Positions 56,601 to 64,000 of a stretch of DNA of 64,000 bases are shown here, piece by piece. The translations under genes and the position numbers were made by a program. Each line of letters starts with the position of its first letter. Within the stretch, counting starts at the first letter, position 1. The notes below the pieces were generated by a model. That model was not told the origin of the DNA. It saw only the letters and a program-made list of their open reading frames with translations, and searched no databases. The DNA is from Holophagaceae bacterium (lineage in GTDB: Bacteria > Acidobacteriota > Holophagae > Holophagales > Holophagaceae): NCBI GenBank assembly GCA_016720465.1, contig JADKKO010000004.1, forward strand, positions 248,001 through 312,000, read 5' to 3'.

Positions 56601-59600
56601 CCGGTGGTCGAGCATGGCAAAACGGTCGCGATGGTCGGGGCGCTCACGGACATCACGGAGAGCAAGCGCGCCCACGACCAGTTGCGGCTGCAGGGCGGCG
56701 CGCTGGAGGCCGCGGCCAATGCGATCCTCATCACCGACCGGCAGGGCCTGATCCAATGGACCAATCCAGCTTTCTCCGCCCTCACTGGATATAGCGCCGC
56801 CGAAGCCATCGGTAGGGAACCTGGAGACCTGGTCAAGTCCGGCAAGCACGATGACACCTTCTATAAGGCCCTGTGGGACACAATCCTGGGCGGGAAGGTC
56901 TGGCGGGGAGAACTGATCAACAAACGCAAGGACGGCAGCCTCTACATCGGGGAAAAGATCATCACTCCCTTGAAAAACGAGGCCGGCGAGATCACGAACT
57001 TCATCGCCGTGGAACAGGACATCTCCGAGCGCAAAAAGGCCGAGGCCAGCCTGCGGCTGCAGGGGGGCGCGCTGGAAGCCGCGGCCAACGCCATCGTCAT
57101 CACCGACCGCGAAGGCGTGATCCAATGGGCCAATGCGGCCTTCACCACCTTCACCGGCTACACCGTGGCCGAGGCCGTCGGCAGGCTGCCCGCAGACCTG
57201 ATCAAGTCCGGAAAACATGACCGGGCCTTTTACAAGGCCATGTGGGACACCCTCATCCTTGGCGAAGTCTGGCGGGGCGAAGTCATCAATAAACGCAAAA
57301 ACGGCAGCCTCTACACCGAGGAAATGACCATCACGCCCCTGAAGGACGACAAGGGCGAAATCACCCACTTCGTGGCCGTCAAGCAGGACATCACCGCCCG
57401 GAAGCAGGCCGAACTGGAGCGCCAGGCCACCGAAGCCCGCGTCCGCGAACAGGCTTCCCTGCTGGACAAGGCCCACGACGCCATTAGCGTGCGGGACATG
57501 GGCCACCGGATCCTGTTCTGGAACAAAGGCGCTGAGCGGCTGTATGGATGGAACTCCGAGGAACTGATCGGCCGGTCGACCGTGGATCTTTTCTATGACG
57601 ATCCCGCCGCCTTCCACCAGGCCAACGCCATGCTGCTCCACGACGGCGAATGGAGCGGCCGGATCCAGCACCGGCGCAAGGATGGCAACCTTCTGACCGT
57701 CGAAGGCCATTGGACCCTGGTCCGGGACGAACTGGACCAACCCCGATCCGTCCTCGCCATCAACACCGACATCACCGAGCGGGTGGAGGCCGAGCAGGAG
57801 CTGTACCAGTACACCGAACGGTTGAAGGCTCTGCGGGAAATCGACGCGGCGCTGCTCGGCGCGCGCTCCACCCCGGAGCTGACGCGGAGCGCGCTGAGCC
57901 GGCTCAGGCATATCGTGCCCTTCGAGCGGGCCTCAGTGGTGCTGTTCGATCAGGGGCTCGCCCAGGGCACCATCATCGCGGTGGATCAGGACAATCCCTG
58001 GCTGCCCCTTGCCGGCGAGGTCCGGCCCATCGGCGATTTCCACGATCTGAAGGATCTGCTTTCGGCGCCCTTCCTCGACTTGAGGGATTTGAGCGATATC
58101 CACGGCTGCGCCATGGAGGAGCTGATGCTCTCCCAGGGCCTGCGCAATCTGGTCTACGTCCCCATGGAAAGCGAGGGCGCCGTCATGGGCTTCGTGGCCC
58201 TGTCCACCACCACTCCCGGAAGCCTGACACCCCAGCATGCGGAAATCGCCCTGGACATGACCGACCAGCTCGTGGTGGCCATCCAGCATACGCGGCTGAA
58301 GGAGGAACTCGAACGCTCCAACCAGCAGCTCGAATCCAAGGTGGACCAACGCACGGCCGACCTGCTCACCACCGTGGCCACCATGAAGGTCCTGGAAGGG
58401 GAGCTGAGGAAGCAGGAAGCCGAGGCCCGGGCCGCCAGCGAGGCGAAATCCAGGTTCCTGGCCTCCATGAGCCATGAGCTCCGCACGCCGCTCATCGGCG
58501 TGACCGGCATGCTGGAGATCCTCACCCAAAGCGGGCTCAGCGCCGAGCAGCGCCAAGTGGCGGCCATCATCCACGAATCGTCCGAAAGCCTGCTGCAGAT
58601 CATCGGCGACATCCTCGATTTCTCGAAGATCGAAGCCAACAAACTGGATCTGGCCGTCCAAACCTTCTCGTTGCGGGCCCTGGTAAATTCCGTATCCCAG
58701 ACCTTCAGTTCCGCCATTTCCACGAAGGGGTTGAAGTTCATCGTGGAAGTGGACCCGAGGATCGCCCAGGCCCATGTGGGCGATATGCACCGCCTCCGGC
58801 AGATCCTGAACAATTTCATGAGCAACGCGGTGAGATTCACCGAACGGGGTTCCATCACGCTGAGGGTGTGGCGGCTCGATCGGCGGGATGGCGCCGAATT
58901 CGTGGCTTTGCAAGTGCAGGACACGGGCATCGGCATATCCCAGGAGACCCAGGCGCACCTCTTCGAGCCCTTCACCCAGGCCGAAGCCAGCACCACGCGG
59001 CGCTTCGGAGGAACGGGCCTGGGCCTGGCCATTTCAAGGCGGCTGGCAGATCTCATGGGCGGTAGCCTGGACATGCAAAGCGCTTTGGAACAAGGCACCA
59101 CCCTGACGCTATCGGTGGAACTCCCCCTCGGCGACGAACGGGATATCGTGAACCCAAGCGCGCCGGACGAAGCCAAGGCCGTGCCCGCTCGGCCCGCGCC
59201 AAGCACGGAGGAGGCCGAGCGGGAAGGCAGCCTGATCCTGATGGCCGAGGACCATCCCACCAACCGGATCGTGCTCACCCAGCAGGTGAACCGGGCGGGC
59301 TATGCGCTGGAAATCGCCGTGGACGGCCAGGAAGCTTTCGAGAAATGGCAGAGCGGACGCTATGCCCTGCTCCTCACCGACCTGCACATGCCCCGCATGG
59401 ACGGATACCAACTGACCAAGGCCGTGCGAGACCTGGAGCAGGCCCACGGAAGGCCCCGAACGCCAATCCTGGCCCTCACCGCCAATGCCCTGCGCGGCGA
59501 GGCGGAGCGCTGCGTCGAGCTGGGCATGGACGACTACCTGGTCAAGCCCGTGACCATTCCTTTGCTGGCATCCAAGCTGCGCGAATGGCTGCCCCATGTG

Positions 59601-59999
59601 AAGGTTGGCCTGGCTCCGGAACCCCCTGGAAAATCAGCACCGCCTCCACCCGGGGTAGCGGATTGGGTGCCCCCCGGGCTGGACGCCAAGACCCTGCTGG
59701 ACCTATGCCGCGGCGATGACACCGCGGCGCGGGAGATCCTGGAAAAATTCATCTCGGCCACCAAAACCGATCTGTTGGCGCTGGAACAGGGACTGCGGCA
59801 GAAAGACAATCCCTGCATCGTGCGCCAATCCCACCGCATCAAGGGTTCCGCCGCCATGATCGGCGCCCGCGATATCGCAGGCAGGGCCGAAAGGCTGGAA
59901 CTCTACGCCCAGACCAAGGCCCCCGCATGGGAAGCGATCGAGGAACAGATCTCGGGCCTGCAAACGGCCTTGGCCCGGCTGGAGGGCCCTGCGGAATAG
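53649..59999 (+). CDS. Giant hybrid histidine kinase: REC, ten PAS, GAF, HisKA, HATPase, REC, HPt
   Basis: 2116 residues, soluble (no membrane helix seen). An N-terminal receiver holds Asp55 in LVLMDIRLEG. Ten PAS/PAC units follow, each ending in a DITER- or DISER-like motif, at about 138-245, 258-375, 387-500, 511-625, 638-750, 761-880, 893-1005, 1017-1130, 1140-1250 and 1269-1380. A GAF domain spans about 1397-1548 and a coiled coil leads to HisKA with His1609 in MSHELRTPL. The ATPase has NAVRF, DTGIGI and FGGTGLGLAI. A second receiver has Asp1911 in LLTDLHMPRMDG, and an HPt domain has His2062 in QSHRIKGSAAM. A full phosphorelay is thus in one chain, plus an extra input receiver, perhaps fed by the HisKA_2 kinase upstream. 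Confidence 0.93.
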   Translation: MSKPRILIVEDEPFVARDIRKQLEELGYDPVADTPRAEDAITLAERLRPDLVLMDIRLEGEMDGIAAAQVIHERFNRPVVFLTAYASEETLDRAKKSNPFGYIIKPFEERELRTVIEMALYKHRAETLLREGREEQAAILRTALDGFWLVDLQGRIMDVNEACCRMLGYTRDEMLGKTIADFEADESAEEIAEMIGRIAQTGSALLVRRHRCKDGRLIHVELSITQLPGVAGRFSAFLRDITERRKSEDELRIATQRITLATDAASIGVWDWDILADQWYATPNYYTMLGYEPETGFGDRSVWIERLHPDDREAVVGKISEMLAGSGKPYQYEARIRHADGSYRWVQVIGRVVEKSPQGQAIRMLGVRMDISEQKRAEQALRENEDRYRDLVDNSPELISTYDLDGNFISVNDTTVRLTGYSRETLLKMNLGDLLVPGTRHLFPEYLRTIREFGKADGIMQIQTIKGERRFWEYTTTMRTEGVVEPIVRGLALDITERRQAEKALRASESQLQVILESTGDGILAVDLKGKVLKTNQRFAQLWQIPQVLLEGGDDRALLDHVLAQLSDPDAFLKKVHSLYASDAADLDLIQFKDGRCFERFSSPMLDGPTVTGRVWSFRDITERRRAEERLRLSDQTYRGILDSVTEAVYIQDENGVFLDVNLAVEKMYGYAKEEFLGRAPEFLSAPGKNDLSKIGNHIGKAFAGEPQTFEFWGLRKDGAVFPKDVSVSLGQYFGEKVIIAVARDITERKQAERELVESHERFELANRATFDVIWDWDLDAHSIWRNDNFEKLFGYSREEVETDYGSVDDLIHPEDLDSVRAGIQVALENRASEFWADQYRLRRKDGSYAFVEDQGFITRDADGRAVRMLGAMQDISERKQAERALRENEEKLRLIIEHSKQLYYSHRPDNVMTYVSPQVREFFDAGPEDTFRPWTDFMTDNPVNAIGVGISNKAVETGVAQGPYELELVTPRGRTIWVQVNESPVVEHGKTVAMVGALTDITESKRAHDQLRLQGGALEAAANAILITDRQGLIQWTNPAFSALTGYSAAEAIGREPGDLVKSGKHDDTFYKALWDTILGGKVWRGELINKRKDGSLYIGEKIITPLKNEAGEITNFIAVEQDISERKKAEASLRLQGGALEAAANAIVITDREGVIQWANAAFTTFTGYTVAEAVGRLPADLIKSGKHDRAFYKAMWDTLILGEVWRGEVINKRKNGSLYTEEMTITPLKDDKGEITHFVAVKQDITARKQAELERQATEARVREQASLLDKAHDAISVRDMGHRILFWNKGAERLYGWNSEELIGRSTVDLFYDDPAAFHQANAMLLHDGEWSGRIQHRRKDGNLLTVEGHWTLVRDELDQPRSVLAINTDITERVEAEQELYQYTERLKALREIDAALLGARSTPELTRSALSRLRHIVPFERASVVLFDQGLAQGTIIAVDQDNPWLPLAGEVRPIGDFHDLKDLLSAPFLDLRDLSDIHGCAMEELMLSQGLRNLVYVPMESEGAVMGFVALSTTTPGSLTPQHAEIALDMTDQLVVAIQHTRLKEELERSNQQLESKVDQRTADLLTTVATMKVLEGELRKQEAEARAASEAKSRFLASMSHELRTPLIGVTGMLEILTQSGLSAEQRQVAAIIHESSESLLQIIGDILDFSKIEANKLDLAVQTFSLRALVNSVSQTFSSAISTKGLKFIVEVDPRIAQAHVGDMHRLRQILNNFMSNAVRFTERGSITLRVWRLDRRDGAEFVALQVQDTGIGISQETQAHLFEPFTQAEASTTRRFGGTGLGLAISRRLADLMGGSLDMQSALEQGTTLTLSVELPLGDERDIVNPSAPDEAKAVPARPAPSTEEAEREGSLILMAEDHPTNRIVLTQQVNRAGYALEIAVDGQEAFEKWQSGRYALLLTDLHMPRMDGYQLTKAVRDLEQAHGRPRTPILALTANALRGEAERCVELGMDDYLVKPVTIPLLASKLREWLPHVKVGLAPEPPGKSAPPPPGVADWVPPGLDAKTLLDLCRGDDTAAREILEKFISATKTDLLALEQGLRQKDNPCIVRQSHRIKGSAAMIGARDIAGRAERLELYAQTKAPAWEAIEEQISGLQTALARLEGPAE
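56683..57420 (+). repeat. 369-bp tandem duplication of a PAS module inside the hybrid kinase
   Basis: Two adjacent copies of 123 codons each encode PAS 8 and PAS 9. They start with the same TGCGGCTGCAGG at 56683 and 57052 and share GGALEAAANAI-ITDR, DLIKSGKHD/DLVKSGKHD and VWRGE-INKRK-GSLY blocks. Similarity is visible at base level, which indicates recent in-frame duplication; the other PAS units are far more diverged. Confidence 0.85.
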
Positions 60000-60021
60000 T
60001 TTTCCCGGCTCAGGCGGCGCC

Positions 60022-61314
60022 CTACCACCTTCCGCCGCCGACGCTCGCGAACCGCGCGTTCACGGCATTGTTGAACATGGAACCGAAGGTGTAGCTGATG
60101 CCGATGCTCGCGAAGTAGGTATAGGAAGTCTGCAACTGCTTCAGGCGGAGGAGGATCTCTTCATCGGTCGCGCCCTGAGCGGAAAGGGACACCTGGTTTT
60201 TCACGCGGGAATAGATTCCGGTGAGATTCAGGGAAAAGCCCTTCCCCAGGCGCACGGTCATCGTGTTCGAAAGCGCCACGCTGTGCTTGGACCAGTCGTC
60301 AAGGTAGGCGGATCCCGTCAGGGACGTGGTGACGGTGCCCCAGGGCTGGTTCAGGCTGAGGGTCGCCGCCAGGGAGTTGTCCCACAGGGTCTCTGAGGTC
60401 TTCCGGTAGATGGTCTCCTCGATGTACCGGTTCCTTCCCGCGCCGATCTGGTAGAGGAACGTGAATTGGCGCTGGGTGGACTGGGCGTATTTCCAGACAT
60501 TGAACTCCACCGCCGCCGCGCCGCGGACCGCAGATTCAAGGTTGGACAGGTTCGAGCGGTCCGCGGAGGCGATCAGCCCCCAGGTCCAGTGATCGGACAA
60601 GCCATGGGCCCACAACAGGTTCGCCGCGTATGACTCGGTATTGGTGCGGAGGGTTTCATCCGAAAGCACATAGCGCGACGCATTCCAATTCCCGCTGGAA
60701 TTGAACCGGAAAAGCTCGTTTTCGGTGACCCGGCTCGCACTGAGGTTCACCGAGGTGGTGGAGGCCGAATACTGGGTTTCCCCGTTGAAGAACCCATTCA
60801 GACCGACCTGGTAGACCCAGGCATTCCACGGATCTTTGGCGCCTTGGATCGGCGGAGCCAGGCTGGAACCACCCTTCACCACGACACCCATCCGCTCCGG
60901 CCCGGGCCGGCGCGCCAGGTACCGGGCCAGCCCCAAGGTCAAGTGATCCGCGAGTCCGCGGCGGATCTCATCCGAGGTGGCCGTTCCCGGAGCGTGATAG
61001 CTGGTCTCGTCTCCGATTCCTTGAAAGGCTCCCCGGCCGATGAAGCGCAGTGTGTGCGCGGTCCCCCCGGCCAGGTTCCGCTGCACGGTCAGGATCAGGT
61101 GCACCTCCGCGTCCTTGGGGTCGCGCACCCAATCCACCCAGGGGATCTCGGACTTCAAGAAAACCTCGTCCACCGTCGCCTGCTGGACATCCAGGAAAAG
61201 GCGGATCAGTTGAGGGGCGGGCGTCTCCGCTCGCGGCGCGACGGGCCCCTGCGCCAACCCTAGCCGCGGAATCATTCCTAGAAGAGCCCAGGATACGCTG
61301 CGTAATCGAACCAT
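60022..61314 (-). CDS. Outer-membrane beta-barrel protein with N-terminal periplasmic domain
   Basis: 430 residues from MVRLRSVSWALLGMIPRLGLAQG, a signal peptide. An N-terminal domain to about residue 145 (IRLFLDVQQATVDEVFLKSEIPWVDWVRDPKDAEVHLILTVQRN) looks alpha/beta. From about 160 the sequence alternates amphipathic strands with Tyr/Trp/Asn turns and ends in a terminal Trp, as in barrels of the DUF481 style. Role unknown. It is on the opposite strand from the giant kinase, convergent, 22 bases apart. Confidence 0.7.
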   Translation of the reverse strand: MVRLRSVSWALLGMIPRLGLAQGPVAPRAETPAPQLIRLFLDVQQATVDEVFLKSEIPWVDWVRDPKDAEVHLILTVQRNLAGGTAHTLRFIGRGAFQGIGDETSYHAPGTATSDEIRRGLADHLTLGLARYLARRPGPERMGVVVKGGSSLAPPIQGAKDPWNAWVYQVGLNGFFNGETQYSASTTSVNLSASRVTENELFRFNSSGNWNASRYVLSDETLRTNTESYAANLLWAHGLSDHWTWGLIASADRSNLSNLESAVRGAAAVEFNVWKYAQSTQRQFTFLYQIGAGRNRYIEETIYRKTSETLWDNSLAATLSLNQPWGTVTTSLTGSAYLDDWSKHSVALSNTMTVRLGKGFSLNLTGIYSRVKNQVSLSAQGATDEEILLRLKQLQTSYTYFASIGISYTFGSMFNNAVNARFASVGGGRW

Positions 61315-61417
61315 GGCGACGTCCTTAGTCAATGACACAGGCAGATTGAAGGGACACCCAAACAGAAAGGCCGGCCGAATTCCCCGAAGGCCTGCATGCG
61401 CAGCAGTCGGCGGCTCC

Positions 61418-62617
61418 CTAGGACTCAGGGGCCTGCCACATTTGGATCCAATCCGGCAGCTGGTGGCCAGGCATGGGACGCGCGATGAAAAAGCCCTGGG
61501 CCTGCTCGCACCCCAGGGACTTCAGCAAATCCCACTCGCCGCGGGTTTCGACGCCCTCCGCCACGGTCTTCAATTTGAGTTTCTGGGCCAGGTCCAGGCT
61601 GGTCTCGATGATCGTCCGGTGCCGGGGCTGGGTGGGAGAATCCTTCACGAAGGATTGATCGATCTTCAGCTCCGTGAAGGGCACGTTGCTGAGCTGTTGC
61701 AGCGAGGAGTATCCGGTCCCGAAATCATCGATGGACAGCCCGAATCCCTTCATGCGCAGCCGGGCCAGCACATTCAGCACCTTGGCGACATCGGTCATCA
61801 CTTCGGTTTCGGTCACCTCCAGGATGATCTGCTTGGGATCGCAATCGGATTCCGTGACCAGGTCATGCAGCCGGTCCGCAATGCTCACGTCTGCAAGGCA
61901 AAGCATCGAGACGTTCACCGAGGCCGTGAGGGCGTAGCCCCGCTCAGCCCAGGCTTTCAGGTATTTGCAGGTCTGGGACAGCAAAGCCTCGGTCAAGGGG
62001 GTCACCAGGCCCTCAAGCTCCATCTGATGGATGAAATACAGCGGCGACACGACGCCGTTCCCCGGCCGGAACCAGCGCACCAGCGCCTCCACGCCCTGTA
62101 CCTCGCCCGTCGAGAAGGATACTTTGGGCTGGAAGAAGGCGATGAACTCCCTTTCCTTCAGTCCGCGCTTCAGATCCTCCGAGTTGAATTCGGTGCGGGT
62201 GACGTAGGCCTCCCGGATGATTTCCTTCGGCTGGTAGTTGGCGATGCATTTCGTGAGCTCATCGCGGTTGAGGGGTTTGGAGATCACGCCCAGCACCTGC
62301 AAGCCATAGGCTTTGGCCATGGTCTCCACGGTGTTCAGGATGGAGACCTCCATGGCGCTGATCACGGCGACGGCCTGGGCCAATTGGCCTTCGGCCACAT
62401 GGCTGATGAATTCAACCCCATCCATTTCCGGCATGTTCAGGTCGCACAAGATGATGTCCACGGGATCGCCCCGCTCAGCCAGCAAGGCCAGGGCTTCGCG
62501 TCCATTCGCCGCCTCCAGCAGTTCCCCTGCCCCCAGATCCTTCAACAGTTGAAGCGTCATCCAGCGTTGGAAATCCTGGTCCTCCACAACCATGATCTTG
62601 CGATGGCTCAAATCCAT
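61418..62617 (-). CDS. Response regulator with EAL domain (c-di-GMP phosphodiesterase)
   Basis: 399 residues. The receiver has IMVVEDQDFQRW and Asp59 in ILCDLNMPEMDG. The EAL domain from about 145 keeps the catalytic set: EALVRW, NVSM, EVTETE, DDFGTGYSS, LKIDQSF, AEGVET and QGF. It should hydrolyse cyclic di-GMP when phosphorylated. GGAGGCGGGGAC precedes the ATG. A related but decayed EAL protein lies 760 bases away on the same strand. Confidence 0.92.
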   Translation of the reverse strand: MDLSHRKIMVVEDQDFQRWMTLQLLKDLGAGELLEAANGREALALLAERGDPVDIILCDLNMPEMDGVEFISHVAEGQLAQAVAVISAMEVSILNTVETMAKAYGLQVLGVISKPLNRDELTKCIANYQPKEIIREAYVTRTEFNSEDLKRGLKEREFIAFFQPKVSFSTGEVQGVEALVRWFRPGNGVVSPLYFIHQMELEGLVTPLTEALLSQTCKYLKAWAERGYALTASVNVSMLCLADVSIADRLHDLVTESDCDPKQIILEVTETEVMTDVAKVLNVLARLRMKGFGLSIDDFGTGYSSLQQLSNVPFTELKIDQSFVKDSPTQPRHRTIIETSLDLAQKLKLKTVAEGVETRGEWDLLKSLGCEQAQGFFIARPMPGHQLPDWIQMWQAPES

Positions 62618-63056
62618 GTCCCCGCCTCCACTGGCCTTCCGGCACTTGGAAAAACACTAGGCCCAACTCCACCCAGCCGCAACAGTAGAGGAAGGAGCCA
62701 TCAGCCGCCGCCGCTTCCTAGAAGTGCGCGTTTCAGCGATGACCGGGAGTGGAGAAGATTCGTTCCACCGGGCCAAGACTATTCGAAGCCGAGGCCGTCC
62801 CGGACCGGGATGGGATGTCCTGCAGGTCCACGACCGCGAAAAATCCATTCTTTGGAATTCGTCCAATAAATAGATTCAAAATCGAGGAACGGGCCGCCTC
62901 CAATGTTCCAACATGCAATTTCAGATCAATCGCTAATATTAATAATAAAACACTTAATAAATAACACCGATTCGATTCGGCCTGATTTCAGAACTGGCAC
63001 CGTTGATGCCCTAGACCTGTGGAATCAAGTTTCTGGTTCCACCTAGGGAGGATCCC
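62618..63056. other. Divergent intergenic region, 439 bp
   Basis: No supported gene is seen. Short open frames on both strands at 62733-62964 lack ribosome binding sites and known relatives. From about 62865 to 62990 the DNA turns AT-rich (TAATATTAATAATAAAACACTTAATAAATAA), unlike the rest of the window, and probably holds the promoter of the small exported-protein gene at 63057 and perhaps UP-type elements. Confidence 0.5.
63011..63046 (+). promoter_or_regulatory. 5'-UTR hairpin touching the ribosome binding site of the small exported protein
   Basis: GTGGAATC (63019-63026) pairs with GGTTCCAC (63035-63042), with one G-U pair; CTAG at 63011-63014 pairs with CTAG at 63043-63046 across a bulge. 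The ribosome binding site AGGGAGG (63045-63051) begins inside the base of this structure. Confidence 0.4.
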
Positions 63057-63335
63057 ATGAGCAAGTACGCCGTTCTTATTCCCGCTGCCCTCGTGATGTT
63101 TGCCTCCCCCACGCAAGCGAGCAATCCAGCCGTTCCGCAGGCTCCGAAGCTGATGGTGAAATCGAGCATCGGACGCATCGCCTGGTCGGCCCAGGGTTCC
63201 TACTACGTGAAGATCTCAGGATGCGTGGGCGAATTTTCCACCTCCGGTTCCATCACGCTGCCGGCCGGCACCTATTGCGTGGCCGCCGTCGGCGCGCAGA
63301 ACCGCCAGGCTTGCAAGACGGTGGTGGTCTACTGA
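63057..63335 (+). CDS. Small exported protein
   Basis: 92 residues from MSKYAVLIPAALVMFASPTQASNP, a clear signal peptide with cleavage likely after QAS. The mature part is about 70 residues of short beta strands (GRIAWSAQGSYYVKISG, SGSITLPAGTYCVAAVGAQNRQACKTVVVY) with three cysteines. A strong AGGGAGG ribosome binding site stands five bases from the ATG. The family is unknown to me. The strong site and AT-rich upstream DNA suggest abundant expression. Confidence 0.7.
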   Translation: MSKYAVLIPAALVMFASPTQASNPAVPQAPKLMVKSSIGRIAWSAQGSYYVKISGCVGEFSTSGSITLPAGTYCVAAVGAQNRQACKTVVVY

Positions 63336-63375
63336 TCCAGTCCACCGTCTCCGAGGCTGCTGGTCCGGTACATTC

Positions 63376-64000
63376 TCAGACCTCCGCGGTCCCACGCATG
63401 GATTCCATCCGCAGCCGCCAGCTTTTGGCCCATTCCGGGACTTGATGCCCCGGGATGGGCCTGCTGATGAAGAAGCCCTGGGCTTCATCCCATCCGAACT
63501 TTTTCACCATCTCCCAGTCGTCGCGGGTTTCGATCCGTTCCGCTACGGTCCGTAGATTGAGCTTCCGCGCCAATTCAAGATTCGTCTCGACCAGCGTGCG
63601 GTTCCATTCATGCTTCTGGGCTTCCCGCATCGCAGCCTGGTCGATCTTCAAGCCGGTGAACGGCAGGTTGCTCAACCGGTTCGGCTCCGTGAACCCGCCC
63701 CCGAAGCAGTCCATGGAGAGGCCGAACCCCTTGAGCCGGAGCCGGGCGAGGACTTTCAGCACCGGCGCCAGGTCGGATCCCAACCCCGTCTCGATGATCT
63801 CGAAGATGATCTGGCGGGGTTCGCAGCCCTGGGCCCGGACCAGGTCATCCAGGCGGTCGGCCAAGGGAAGCTCCGACAAGGAGAGGGTGGAGACATTGAG
63901 CGCCGCGCTCAAGGCCAGCCCGCGTTCGTTCCAGGCCTTCAAGTGCGCGCAGGCCTGGAGCAGCATCGTCTCAAGGAGCTCCGCCATCAACCCGGCCCGT
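63376..64000 (-). CDS. Degenerate EAL domain protein (N-terminus cut by window edge)
   Basis: About 208 C-terminal residues are visible; the frame is open through base 64000, so the start lies outside. It aligns throughout with the REC-EAL protein at 61418 (NVSTLSLSELPLADRLDDLV, GLKIDQAAM, GWDEAQGFFISRPIPGHQVPEW). Catalytic motifs have decayed: DDFGTGYSS is MDCFGGGFT, ETE is ETG, AEGVET is AERIET. Loss of the second Asp and of the Glu should abolish hydrolysis, so it may bind c-di-GMP or another protein instead. Confidence 0.85.
   Translation of the reverse strand, partial: RAGLMAELLETMLLQACAHLKAWNERGLALSAALNVSTLSLSELPLADRLDDLVRAQGCEPRQIIFEIIETGLGSDLAPVLKVLARLRLKGFGLSMDCFGGGFTEPNRLSNLPFTGLKIDQAAMREAQKHEWNRTLVETNLELARKLNLRTVAERIETRDDWEMVKKFGWDEAQGFFISRPIPGHQVPEWAKSWRLRMESMRGTAEV

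Noticed and set aside
56598..57911. Long open frame antisense to the PAS repeats
   Set aside because: Repeats in its product simply reflect the PAS duplication on the other strand.
62733..62964. Small open frames on both strands in the divergent spacer
   Set aside because: No ribosome binding sites, no recognisable motif, and they overlap each other.

Overview
The window is about 64 kb of GC-rich, gene-dense bacterial chromosome. I recognise no rRNA, tRNA, CRISPR array, insertion sequence, prophage or origin. The gene content suggests a diderm (TolC/RND efflux, outer-membrane barrels, lipoproteins, MreBCD-RodA). An HspR-type heat-shock locus, a UbiD-type decarboxylase of quinone synthesis, many PAS/EAL signalling proteins and SPINDLY/OGT-like glycosyltransferases fit Acidobacteriota, most like Holophagaceae (Geothrix/Holophaga). 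That placement is inference from gene content; no marker gene was compared.

Layout. 1-1.0 kb: rplU-rpmA-obg (minus), with short tandem repeats in the spacers and a strong intrinsic terminator just before obg. 1.1-5.4 kb: a ubiD-family decarboxylase, a small outer-membrane barrel, and yacG-exoD-trmD-rplS (minus, coupled by overlaps). 5.4-14.7 kb (plus): dnaK, dnaJ-hspR, a sigma-70 family factor overlapping a DnaC-like ATPase, an MMPL/RND-type transporter and a MidA-like methyltransferase. 14.7-23.2 kb: housekeeping and conserved genes (MOSC protein, ribF, TerC, rsmE, UPF0016, CYTH) and a long response regulator. 23.3-29.3 kb: a heavy-metal-type RND tripartite pump preceded by two tiny Cys/His-rich open frames. 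29.5-38.7 kb: GNAT/PlsC/arginase-family cluster, a trans-sulfuration PLP enzyme, a Ser/Thr kinase, ligA and a CmoB-like methyltransferase. 38.7-50.2 kb (minus): mreB-mreC-mreD-mrdA-rodA followed without a break by three paralogous TPR-OGT glycosyltransferases. 50.2-64 kb: a glutaredoxin-like protein, a SurA-N-like lipoprotein, a HisKA_2 sensor kinase, a 2116-residue hybrid kinase with ten PAS domains, an outer-membrane protein, a REC-EAL phosphodiesterase, a small exported protein and a degenerate EAL protein cut by the window edge.

How the genes work together. Overlapping stop/start codons (ATGA, GTGA, TTGA, TGATG) tie many neighbours into translation units, for example yacG-exoD-trmD, dnaJ-hspR, sigma-DnaC-like, MMPL-MidA, tolC-adaptor-RND and mreB through the OGT genes. 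The most interesting features are the coupling of three OGT-like glycosyltransferases to the cell-elongation operon, a HAIR-like site before dnaJ-hspR, the small Cys/His-rich frames at the head of the metal-efflux cluster, short tandem repeat arrays in three spacers, and the paired intact and decayed EAL proteins beside a very large PAS kinase.
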